A stretch of DNA of 64,000 bases from CAIKMD01 sp035605975 (GTDB lineage Bacteria > Pseudomonadota > Alphaproteobacteria > ATCC43930 > CGMCC-115725). The notes below the pieces were generated by a model. The model saw only the letters and a program-made list of their open reading frames with translations. It was not told the DNA's origin and ran no database searches. Position numbers and translations under genes: made by a program. Below are positions 57,280 to 64,000 of this stretch, piece by piece. The stretch is taken from positions 1-64,000 of the forward strand of contig DATNGG010000104.1 in the NCBI GenBank assembly GCA_035605975.1, in the 5' to 3' direction. Each line of letters starts with the position of its first letter. The stretch's first letter is position 1.

Positions 57280-58899
57280 CTAGGCGCCGCGAATGCGATC
57301 GACGATCGCGCCTGTGTCGCGCGGCAGAGCCTCGCCGCGCCAGGCCACATGCCCATCGGGCCGCACCAGCACCAACGGCGCTTGATAGAGCGCGCGGATG
57401 TCCGGCGCCGTGATCTCGACCGTCTCCAACGGAACGCCGCGTGCCAGGGCGGCATCGGTGAACGCCCTCCCGTCCGGAGCATCGGCGCCGAGGCGCAGCA
57501 AAACGAAACCGCGGCCGAACAGATCGAGGGTCGAGCGCCTCTCGTCGAGCCAGGCATGCGGCGCCCGCGCTCCGGCGCGGGTCGAGGGCACATAGTCGGG
57601 CCCGTCCTCCGGCATGGCCAGACCATCGGGGCAGCACACTGGCGAGTCCTCATAGCAATAGCCGAGCCCGATCTTGTCGGCGTTGAATAGTGATCCAGCA
57701 CTCATGATGGTTTGCCGCAAGCTCGCGCGGCTGCGCTCGCCGGCCTCCCCTGGATCGCAAATGGTGACTTCGGGCGACAGCACGCGCCGTTGCATCATCC
57801 GGGTCGAGGCGGCGACGCTGAAGATGCCGACGGGCTGGCGTTCGATGCTGTAGCTGGCGAGGAGATTGTGCCCGCCCCAGCCTTCGACCATCGCCGCGAG
57901 CTTCCAGCCGAGATCGACGGCGTCGCCGATGCCCGTGTTCATGCCGCCGCCGCCATCGGGCGGATTCTGGTGCGCGCTGTCGCCGGCGAGGAAGACGCGC
58001 GGGCCGCCGTAGCGCTGCGCCACCAGGCTGCGGCGCGTCCAGGAGGTGATGTTGCGCATCGCATAGGGAATCTTGACGCCGAACGCGCGCAGCAAAGCGG
58101 CATCGACATCGAAGGATGCGACATCCATCGGCTTGCTGCCGCCGACGACTGAGAGCCGCCAATGGTCGGCGCCGTCTTGGGATTCGAGCGTCGACTTCAC
58201 CCCATCCGGCCCGACGATATAGAACATCGCCACCCGGCCTTTGTCGTGGAACGAGGGCAGGTTCTTCACGTCGATCGAGACGTTGACCGGATAATCGTGA
58301 ACGCCGATGCCACCCATCTTGATATCGAGCTGGTCGCGGATCGAGCTTCGCCCGCCGCAGCAGGCGACGAGATAATCCGCGGCGACGCGCACGCGCCGTC
58401 CGGTTTTGACGTCGGTGATGTCCGCGACGACGCCGTTCTCGGATTTCTCGAAGCTCTCGAAACGCGACCAATAGCGCAGCGCGACCGAGGGAAAGCCCGA
58501 GGCCAGATCGCGCAGGATCGGGTCGAACCAAAGCTGGTTGCAGCGTTGCGCCCGCTCCGGACTGACCGGCGAGGGCTTGACGCCGCCATGCGTCGGGCGA
58601 TTGACGCGCGCGATCTCATAGCCGGTGATGCTCGTCACGTAGACGAAGTCATGCGGATAGTCGGGCGGAAATCCGGCCCGGCGCACGCGATCGGCGACGC
58701 CCCAGCGGCGGCAAAACTCCATCGTCCGCACGCCGACCGCGTTGGTGCGCGGAATTTCGTTGGAGCGGTCGCCCTGTTCGACGACGAGACAGGGCACGCC
58801 CCGCCAACCGAGCTCGGCCGCCAGAGCGAGACCGACCGGGCCGGCCCCGACGATTAGCACCGGAACATGATCGGGAGGTTCTGCACGCGTTTCAGGCAT
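57280..58899 (-). CDS. FAD-dependent aromatic monooxygenase (TfdB/MhpA-like)
   Basis: A 539-residue flavoprotein hydroxylase. The N-terminal FAD site is VLIVGAGPVGLALAAELGWR. The second flavin motif is RVFLAGDSAHQNPPDGGGGM followed by NTGIGDAVDLGWKLA near residue 295. A C-terminal thioredoxin-like domain (RAPHAWLDERRSTLDLFG) is typical of the phenol/resorcinol hydroxylase group. It uses NAD(P)H and O2 to hydroxylate a phenolic ring. The ATG at 58899 with GAGG upstream is preferred to 58944. It is divergent from an orphan binding protein, which may take up the substrate. Confidence 0.9.
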   Translation of the reverse strand: MPETRAEPPDHVPVLIVGAGPVGLALAAELGWRGVPCLVVEQGDRSNEIPRTNAVGVRTMEFCRRWGVADRVRRAGFPPDYPHDFVYVTSITGYEIARVNRPTHGGVKPSPVSPERAQRCNQLWFDPILRDLASGFPSVALRYWSRFESFEKSENGVVADITDVKTGRRVRVAADYLVACCGGRSSIRDQLDIKMGGIGVHDYPVNVSIDVKNLPSFHDKGRVAMFYIVGPDGVKSTLESQDGADHWRLSVVGGSKPMDVASFDVDAALLRAFGVKIPYAMRNITSWTRRSLVAQRYGGPRVFLAGDSAHQNPPDGGGGMNTGIGDAVDLGWKLAAMVEGWGGHNLLASYSIERQPVGIFSVAASTRMMQRRVLSPEVTICDPGEAGERSRASLRQTIMSAGSLFNADKIGLGYCYEDSPVCCPDGLAMPEDGPDYVPSTRAGARAPHAWLDERRSTLDLFGRGFVLLRLGADAPDGRAFTDAALARGVPLETVEITAPDIRALYQAPLVLVRPDGHVAWRGEALPRDTGAIVDRIRGA

Positions 58900-59139
58900 T
58901 GTCCTCACCCAGGTGACGAGCGCCAAGGCTCGCTTTCTTGCCATTTCGATCGGCCAGTCTAGGCGCGGTCAAATCGTCCTGGCAAATTCCGCCCGCGCAT
59001 GACGCGCCGTGTGAAATGCGAAGCGGAGTTGCGCGCAAAGACGGTGCGCTGCCATACTCCGTGCCGCAAAAACAACGACACACCAAACGATAGCAGCCTG
59101 CATCCGTGCCGAGCCGGTGCCGTCTGCCGAGGGGGCGCG

Positions 59140-60183
59140 ATGAGGCGATTGGTTCTGGGGGTTTTCTGTCTCGTCATGACGGGGTTTTTGCCCGCCGTCG
59201 CGCAGCCGCGCGCGACGATAACAATGGGCGTCATCACCCTCGTCTCTTCGGCACCGGCCTATATTGCCGCCGAGAAAGGATATTTTCGCGAGGCGGGCCT
59301 CGAGGTGCAGATCGAGCCGATCGAGACGACCGGAAACGCGATGCCGCTTTTGGCCAGCGACCGCATGCAGATTCTGGTCGGCGGGGTCAGCGCCGCCTAT
59401 TGGAACGCGCTCGCCAACAATCTGCCGGTCATCATGGCGTTCGACAGCGCGTCGAGCCCGGTCTATGTCGATATCCTGCTGCGCCCCGATCTGGTCGAAA
59501 AGATTTCAAGCGCCGCCGATCTGAAAACCCGCACCGTCGCCGTCACCGCGCCGGGTGCGATCCCGGTCTATCAATTGGCGAAGCTCCTGCAGACGGGGCA
59601 TTTATCGCTCGGCGACGTCAATCTCAAATACATGCCAATGCCGCAAATGACCGTTGCGCTCGCCAATAGCGCGGTCGATGCGGCGTTGATGGCGCCGCCG
59701 CTCAACGCCATGGCGGTGCAGAAAAAGGCCGCGGTGCATTGGCAGGATCTCGACGATGTCATTCGGCCGCAGCCGATGGAGCTCGCGGTCTACACCGCCA
59801 ACAGCGACTGGGTGAAGCAGCGTGGCGACGATGCGCGCAAGCTGTTCCTCGCTCTCGGCCGCGCCGCACGCGACTATTGCCAGGCCTATCACGGCGGCCC
59901 CAACCGGGCCGAAGTCGAGGACATCATGGTGAAGTACAAGGTCGCGCCCAACCGCGCGCTGCTCGATAAAATGCCGTGGCAAGCGCGCGATCCCAATGGG
60001 CGCATCAACCTCGCCAGCATCGAGGACATTCAGGAGCTGTTCTTCGCCACCGGCATGGCCAAGAAGAAATTCGCCGGCACCCGCCTGGTCGATGGCAGCT
60101 TCGCCGATTACGTGGCGGCAAAGCTGGGACCCTTCGCGCTGGTCAATTCCGACAGCAAAAAGGCGGGCTGCCGCGCTCCGTAG
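59140..60183 (+). CDS. ABC transporter substrate-binding protein, NMT1-like
   Basis: A 347-residue exported binding protein with signal peptide MRRLVLGVFCLVMTGFLPAV and cleavage near VAQP. Characteristic segments are ITMGVITLVSSAPAYIAAEK, GLEVQIEPIETTGNAMPLLA, MQILVGGVSAAYWNALANN and KTRTVAVTAPGAIPVYQLAK. The ligand is unknown; neighbourhood with an aromatic hydroxylase suggests an aromatic or heterocyclic compound. GAGGGGG precedes the ATG at 59140. No permease gene follows. It is distinct from the paralogous pair at 41759 and 44596. Confidence 0.86.
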   Translation: MRRLVLGVFCLVMTGFLPAVAQPRATITMGVITLVSSAPAYIAAEKGYFREAGLEVQIEPIETTGNAMPLLASDRMQILVGGVSAAYWNALANNLPVIMAFDSASSPVYVDILLRPDLVEKISSAADLKTRTVAVTAPGAIPVYQLAKLLQTGHLSLGDVNLKYMPMPQMTVALANSAVDAALMAPPLNAMAVQKKAAVHWQDLDDVIRPQPMELAVYTANSDWVKQRGDDARKLFLALGRAARDYCQAYHGGPNRAEVEDIMVKYKVAPNRALLDKMPWQARDPNGRINLASIEDIQELFFATGMAKKKFAGTRLVDGSFADYVAAKLGPFALVNSDSKKAGCRAP

Positions 60184-60353
60184 CTGGCTCTCTCGCTGCC
60201 TGGAACGCGATCTGCTTGGCCTCGCATGCGTGCGCTTCAGTGGCGTTGCGAGGCTTATTTTCTCTGGTTTAGATGGCCTTGCTCACGTCAACCTGGAGAC
60301 CAGCCGGTGAGCGCGGACCGGCTGATTTGGTTTGACGGTTTGTTCTGTTCAAT

Positions 60354-61010
60354 TCAGCCTTGTGCCGTTCGCGAAACAACCGCATTGACCGCCATGGCGA
60401 TCAAGATCGTGTTGAAGAAAAACGATACCACCGCATGCCAAGTGACTGCCCGACGCATTGGTGTGGTGAGGACGTTCGTATCCGATGTTTGCGCTGTCAT
60501 TCCGATGACGAAGGAAAAATAGAGAAACTCCCAAATGCCGGGCTCGCGTCCGTCGTGAAAATCCAGGGGACGCTTCGTCTCTTGGCCGCGCTTTTCTTCA
60601 TGATAAAAGAGATTTGAATAGTGCGCCGCTTCGTTCAGTTGGATCACGAACCAACCCAGCGGTGCGCCGGCCAGCAATGTTGCCAACCCTATCGGATCAT
60701 CTGCACTCTTGTCGTTGAGCGTCTTAAAAATAGCGATGCAGGTATAGGAAACGACCACGAGAATGATAAAGAAAACGACCCCAGCGCCTTCATCCTCGAC
60801 CTGCGCGCGCCGCTTAAGATAATCCGAATCTACCCGGACAACCACGATTATGAAGGCAACGATATAGGCAAGAAAGAATGCGTCACCAGCAATCGCCAGC
60901 GGCATTTTCCAATGCGCGGCAGTGGCGCTCGCCCAGATCAAGAGAGCGATCATGAGTGAAACATAGAACTTACTGTGGTGGTGCCAGGAGGCGGTCAAGA
61001 AGCCGGTCAT
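60354..61010 (-). CDS. DUF1345-family membrane protein
   Basis: A 218-residue membrane protein with about five hydrophobic helices. The family signature EPGIWEFLYFSFVIGMTAQT continues SDTNVLTTPMRR and WHAVVSFFFNTILIAMAVNA near the C terminus. The family has no assigned function. The ATG at 61010 (MTGFLTAS) gives a natural N terminus; a longer reading to 61118 adds an uncharacteristic charged stretch. The local base composition is clearly lower in GC than the neighbours and third-position use differs, suggesting transfer or a different history. It ends upstream of a 170-base gap with no gene. Confidence 0.8.
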   Translation of the reverse strand: MTGFLTASWHHHSKFYVSLMIALLIWASATAAHWKMPLAIAGDAFFLAYIVAFIIVVVRVDSDYLKRRAQVEDEGAGVVFFIILVVVSYTCIAIFKTLNDKSADDPIGLATLLAGAPLGWFVIQLNEAAHYSNLFYHEEKRGQETKRPLDFHDGREPGIWEFLYFSFVIGMTAQTSDTNVLTTPMRRAVTWHAVVSFFFNTILIAMAVNAVVSRTAQG

Positions 61011-61037
61011 CCTGGATGCAACAAACGGTTCTGCCCT

Positions 61038-61065
61038 TTGTTCCTGGCTTCTTGTTCCTGGCTTC
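61038..61065. repeat. 14-bp tandem duplication
   Basis: TTGTTCCTGGCTTC occurs twice in immediate succession at 61038-61051 and 61052-61065, between the DUF1345 gene and tRNA-Glu. It is too short to assign a role and may be a simple slippage product or a remnant of an integration event beside the tRNA. Confidence 0.5.
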
Positions 61066-61185
61066 GAATGAGACTCGCCGCGCGATCGTGCGGAGCTTTC
61101 TTCTACAGCAATCTCCAACGCGGATCGGTATGCTCGATTTCGGCGGTAAAGACAGCCGGCCTACCTTGACCCGCCCAAGAGCGAT

Positions 61186-61261
61186 TGGCGTCCCCAAGGG
61201 GATTCGAACCCCTGTTACCGCCGTGAAAGGGCGGTGTCCTAGGCCTCTAGACGATGGGGAC
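61186..61261 (-). tRNA. tRNA-Glu (anticodon TTC)
   Basis: Read on the minus strand the gene begins GTCCCCATCGTCTAGAGG and ends GGGGACG followed by an encoded CCA. The seven-base acceptor stem GTCCCCA/TGGGGAC is perfect. The anticodon loop is CTTTCAC, giving anticodon TTC for glutamate. The T arm contains GGTTCGAATCC. The size of 76 bases including CCA is normal. Confidence 0.96.
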
Positions 61262-61277
61262 GCGGCTCGGCCGAAAG

Positions 61278-61306
61278 GGTCTACCGGCTGGGCGCCGCTA
61301 AATCAA
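61278..61306 (-). promoter_or_regulatory. putative promoter of tRNA-Glu
   Basis: On the minus strand TTGATT (61306-61301) and TAGACC (61283-61278) are separated by 17 bases, and initiation near 61271 would leave about 10 bases before the tRNA. Spacing is good; the hexamers match the consensus at four and three positions. Confidence 0.4.
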
Positions 61307-61372
61307 GCCGCGGCTGCGGCGCGATGCCTCAAGCACTCGACGGCGGCAGGCGCGCCCTGCACTATGCGCGCC

Positions 61373-63289
61373 ATGTGCGGCGTCGCCGGCATTTTCGATC
61401 CTCGCGCGCGCGGCGGCCCGGGCGCCCTTGCCGCCGCGGCGCAGCGCATGACCGCGGCACTCCATCATCGCGGACCGGATGCCGGCGATCTCTGGGTGGA
61501 CGAAGCTGCCGGCATCGCCCTCGGGCATCGGCGGTTGTCGATCATCGACCTCTCGCCCACAGGGGCGCAGCCCATGCTCTCGTCCTGCGGCCGCTTCGTC
61601 CTCTCCTTCAATGGCGAGATCTATAATTTCCGCGCGCTCCGCGCGGAGCTCGAAGCCGCGGGCCGGCGCTTCCGCGGCCAGTGCGACACCGAGGTGATCG
61701 TCGAGGGCGTCGCGCAATGGGGCGTCGAGGCGACGATCCCGCGGCTCGTCGGCATGTTCGCTCTGGCGATGTGGGACCGGCAGGAGCGCATGCTCTATCT
61801 CGTGCGCGACCGGCTCGGCATCAAGCCGCTCTATTGGCAGCAGCGCGGCACGCGGTTGATCTTCGGCTCGGAATTGAAGGCGCTCCGCGCCGATCCCGGC
61901 TTCGAGAGCAAGCTCGATCGCGACGCGCTCGCGCTGTTCCTGCGTCTCGCCTATGTGCCGGCGCCGACCACCATCTATGACGGCGTGAAGAAGCTCGCGC
62001 CCGGCACGATCCTGATCGCACGCGAAGGCGCCGAGCCGGAGCTCAAGCCTTTCTGGTCGCTCGAGGATGTCGTGCGCGACGGGCTCGCGCAGCGCTTCGA
62101 CGGCAGCGAGGACGAGGCCATCAACGCGCTCGATACGCTGCTCGGCGAGGCCGTCCGCTGCCGCATGATCGCCGACGTGCCGCTGGGCGCCTTCCTCTCG
62201 GGAGGGATCGATTCCTCGGCTGTCGTCGCGCTGATGCAGGCGAGCAATCCGCAGAAGGTCAAGACCTTCACCATCGGCTTTCGCGAGACGGGCTATGACG
62301 AGGCGCCCGACGCGCATGCGGTGGCGACGCATCTCGGAACGGATCACACGGCGCTCTATGTCTCGCCCGAGCATGCGCGCGCGGTGATCCCGCGCCTTCC
62401 CGAGATCTATGACGAGCCCTTCGCCGACCCCTCGCAAATCCCGACCTTCCTGATCTCGGAATTGACGCGCCGCCACGTCACCGTCGCGCTCTCGGGGGAT
62501 GGCGGCGATGAGATGTTCGGCGGCTACAACCGCTATCTGCAACTCCGCCGCTTGATCGCAGCGCTCGAATCCCTGCCGGCCGGCGCATCCGCCGCGCTCG
62601 CCGCGTTCTTGCGCGCCCTGCCGCTCGGCGCTTGGTCGGCTTTGGGCCGGGGGCCGCTGCTCGGCGACAAGGCGCAGAAGCTCGCTCTCATGCTCGAAGG
62701 CGGCGGCGAGCAATTCTATCGCCGTCTCGTCTCGCATTGGTGGAACGCGGAGGAGCTCGTTGCGGGCGCGGCCGCGCCGCGCTTCCTCGCCGACGACACG
62801 CGGGCGGGCGCCTTCATCCGCGATCGTGCCGAGCGGATGCAATATCTCGACACGATGACCTATCTGCCCGACGATATTTTGACGAAGCTCGACCGTGCCT
62901 CGATGGCCGTATCCTTGGAAGCACGCGTGCCGCTGATCGATCACCGCGTCGCCGCCTTTGCCTGGCGCCTTCCGTCTGCCTGGAAGGCACGGCCGGGCGC
63001 CGGCAAATATCTTCTCCGCCGCGTGCTCGAGCGCTATGTCCCGCGGCAACTTTTCGAGCGGCCGAAGCAGGGTTTCGCCGTGCCGATCGACAGCTGGCTC
63101 AGAGGACCGCTGCGCGATTGGGCGGAAAGCCTGCTCGATCCCGAGCGGCTCCGGCGCGAGGGCATTCTCGCGCCCGAGCCGATCGGGCAGCGCTGGCGTG
63201 AGCATTTGGCGGGCAAGCGCAATTGGCAATATTCGCTGTGGAACGTGCTGATGTTCCAGGCCTGGAAAGAGCGCTGGCTGGCGAATTAG
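61373..63289 (+). CDS. asnB: glutamine-hydrolysing asparagine synthase-like protein
   Basis: A 638-residue two-domain enzyme. The catalytic Cys must follow the initiator Met, so the start is the ATG at 61373 (MCGVAGIFDP), not upstream. The glutaminase domain shows HHRGPDAGD, LGHRRLSIIDLS and LSFNGEIYN. The synthetase domain from about residue 210 has the PP-loop LGAFLSGGIDSSAVVALM, VALSGDGGDEMFGGYNRY and a C-terminal YLPDDILTKLDRASMAVSLE. AsnB-like proteins make asparagine or amidate other acids, including in polysaccharide or natural product pathways. Its stop overlaps that of recJ. Confidence 0.93.
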   Translation: MCGVAGIFDPRARGGPGALAAAAQRMTAALHHRGPDAGDLWVDEAAGIALGHRRLSIIDLSPTGAQPMLSSCGRFVLSFNGEIYNFRALRAELEAAGRRFRGQCDTEVIVEGVAQWGVEATIPRLVGMFALAMWDRQERMLYLVRDRLGIKPLYWQQRGTRLIFGSELKALRADPGFESKLDRDALALFLRLAYVPAPTTIYDGVKKLAPGTILIAREGAEPELKPFWSLEDVVRDGLAQRFDGSEDEAINALDTLLGEAVRCRMIADVPLGAFLSGGIDSSAVVALMQASNPQKVKTFTIGFRETGYDEAPDAHAVATHLGTDHTALYVSPEHARAVIPRLPEIYDEPFADPSQIPTFLISELTRRHVTVALSGDGGDEMFGGYNRYLQLRRLIAALESLPAGASAALAAFLRALPLGAWSALGRGPLLGDKAQKLALMLEGGGEQFYRRLVSHWWNAEELVAGAAAPRFLADDTRAGAFIRDRAERMQYLDTMTYLPDDILTKLDRASMAVSLEARVPLIDHRVAAFAWRLPSAWKARPGAGKYLLRRVLERYVPRQLFERPKQGFAVPIDSWLRGPLRDWAESLLDPERLRREGILAPEPIGQRWREHLAGKRNWQYSLWNVLMFQAWKERWLAN

Positions 63290-64000
63290 CGCGCGGCGAG
63301 CGCTGGCGCCGCGTCGTCGATCATCAGCTGGACGCCCTCGCGGCCCTGCCAATTGTCGGCGCGCAGATGGCCGGCGATATGGAAACCCGCCCCTTGCGCA
63401 TTAAGAAGCGCGCGGCCGAGCGCGTTGTCGCGCTCGCCATTGAGCGCGCGGAAGGCAATCGCTTTGAGGCGCCCGCTGCCCGCACCATCGGCGAAGACGC
63501 AGCGCACATGCTCGGTACCGACGATGTCGGCCTTCACCACGCGCAGATTGGCGAGGGCGAAGCGCGGCTCGGAATTGGCGGCACCGAACGGGCCGATGCG
63601 CTCGATCAGCGCGGCGAGACCGGGCGTCGCGGCGGCAACCGCCAGGGCACCGTCGATGTGCAGCTCCGGCATGGCATCTGCTTCGCCGAGTGCGGCGGCG
63701 ACGCGCGCCTCGAGAAATTCGCGCAACGGCCCGAGCTTTGCCTCCTCGACGGTGAAGCCCGCGGCCATCGCATGGCCGCCGCCATTGACGAGCAGCCCCG
63801 CCTGCTGCGCGGCGATGACGATCGGACCCAAAGCGAGGCCCGGCACGGAGCGTCCCGAGCCCCGGCCGATACCGCCCGAGAGTGCGACGACGCAAGCCGG
63901 ACGGTTGTAACGCTCTTTGAGGCGGCTCGCGACGATGCCGATGACGCCGGGATGCCAGTTCTCGCCTGCGGCGAGGACGAGCGCGCCACCCGGATCGCGC
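63286..64000 (-). CDS. recJ: RecJ single-strand exonuclease, 3' part only
   Basis: The gene enters the window from the right; about 237 C-terminal codons are visible. They include ENWHPGVIGIVASRLKERY, the DHHA1 motif SGGIGRGSGRSVPGLALG, GGGHAMAAGFTVEE, IGPFGAANSEPRFA and the C-terminal OB-like part. RecJ degrades single-stranded DNA 5' to 3' in recombination and mismatch repair. The catalytic DHH motifs lie outside the window, so activity cannot be judged. It is convergent with asnB; their stop codons overlap in a TTAG. Confidence 0.94.
   Translation of the reverse strand, partial: RDPGGALVLAAGENWHPGVIGIVASRLKERYNRPACVVALSGGIGRGSGRSVPGLALGPIVIAAQQAGLLVNGGGHAMAAGFTVEEAKLGPLREFLEARVAAALGEADAMPELHIDGALAVAAATPGLAALIERIGPFGAANSEPRFALANLRVVKADIVGTEHVRCVFADGAGSGRLKAIAFRALNGERDNALGRALLNAQGAGFHIAGHLRADNWQGREGVQLMIDDAAPALAAR

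Noticed and set aside
58900..58944. Longer N terminus for the FAD monooxygenase
   Set aside because: The extra 15 residues precede a normal flavoprotein N terminus, and the ATG at 58899 has its own ribosome site.
60956..61372. Upstream extension of asnB
   Set aside because: It would run through tRNA-Glu and place the catalytic Cys internally. The glutaminase domain needs Cys directly after the initiator Met.

Overview
The window is GC-rich chromosomal DNA from an alphaproteobacterium. Lineage markers are a fused ispDF, dusB (nifR3) leading into ntrBC and ntrYX, the order ntrX - D-amino-acid transaminase - hfq - hflX, and an rlpA - D,D-carboxypeptidase - tmk - holB - metG - tatD - metallo-hydrolase run. 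The gene order and the many NMT1-type binding proteins suggest a free-living soil or aquatic Rhodospirillales/Hyphomicrobiales-like organism; genus cannot be read from the sequence. No prophage, insertion sequence, CRISPR array or plasmid function was found.

Region 1 (1-7750). A compact operon encodes a PmtA-like methyltransferase, a PlcP-like metallophosphoesterase and an Agt-like glycosyltransferase. Together these could convert phospholipid to diacylglycerol and then glycolipid. A DUF3574 lipoprotein, an LLM flavin oxidoreductase and a carboxymuconolactone-decarboxylase-like protein follow. Then come the minus-strand cluster ispDF-pgpA-cinA(C-terminal domain) and a CcsA/YpjD-like membrane protein.

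Region 2 (7750-20800). This is the nitrogen-regulation block dusB-ntrB-ntrC-ntrY-ntrX, followed by a transaminase and a HAD phosphatase. After it lie a lipoprotein on the other strand, hfq-hflX, a PDZ lipoprotein and a beta-hydroxyacid dehydrogenase.

Region 3 (20800-36950). An orphan substrate-binding protein faces a Tat-exported amidohydrolase. A long minus-strand housekeeping run follows: mltB, rlpA, dac, tmk, holB, metG, tatD, a PhnP-like hydrolase and mazG. Upstream of it lie a thioesterase-like protein, a class II aldolase, a NupC transporter and a small membrane protein. A YdcF protein is on the plus strand.

Region 4 (36950-46930) is accessory. It holds an AT-rich regulatory stretch beside four very small genes, then an LLM monooxygenase and a divergent Rieske oxygenase/gentisate dioxygenase pair. 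Two homologous orphan binding proteins in opposite orientation bracket a PAS protein, a membrane protein with four copies of one motif and a truncated HbpS-like fragment. A His-rich exported protein and a Gly/Pro repeat protein end the region.

Region 5 (46975-56925) is a complete ten-gene chemotaxis-type operon: STAS, CheY, CheA, CheW, MCP, CheW, CheR, CheB, a soluble receptor-like coiled-coil protein and a receiver. Its control region carries a consensus CRP-type site and a 9-bp inverted repeat.

Region 6 (56926-64000). A small protein, an FAD monooxygenase divergent from an orphan binding protein, a DUF1345 membrane protein in lower-GC DNA, tRNA-Glu, asnB and the 3' part of recJ. Genes are packed tightly throughout: stop/start overlaps of the TGATG, ATGA and CTGA type are common, and several convergent genes share their stop bases. 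At least one essential gene, tmk, has no canonical start codon.
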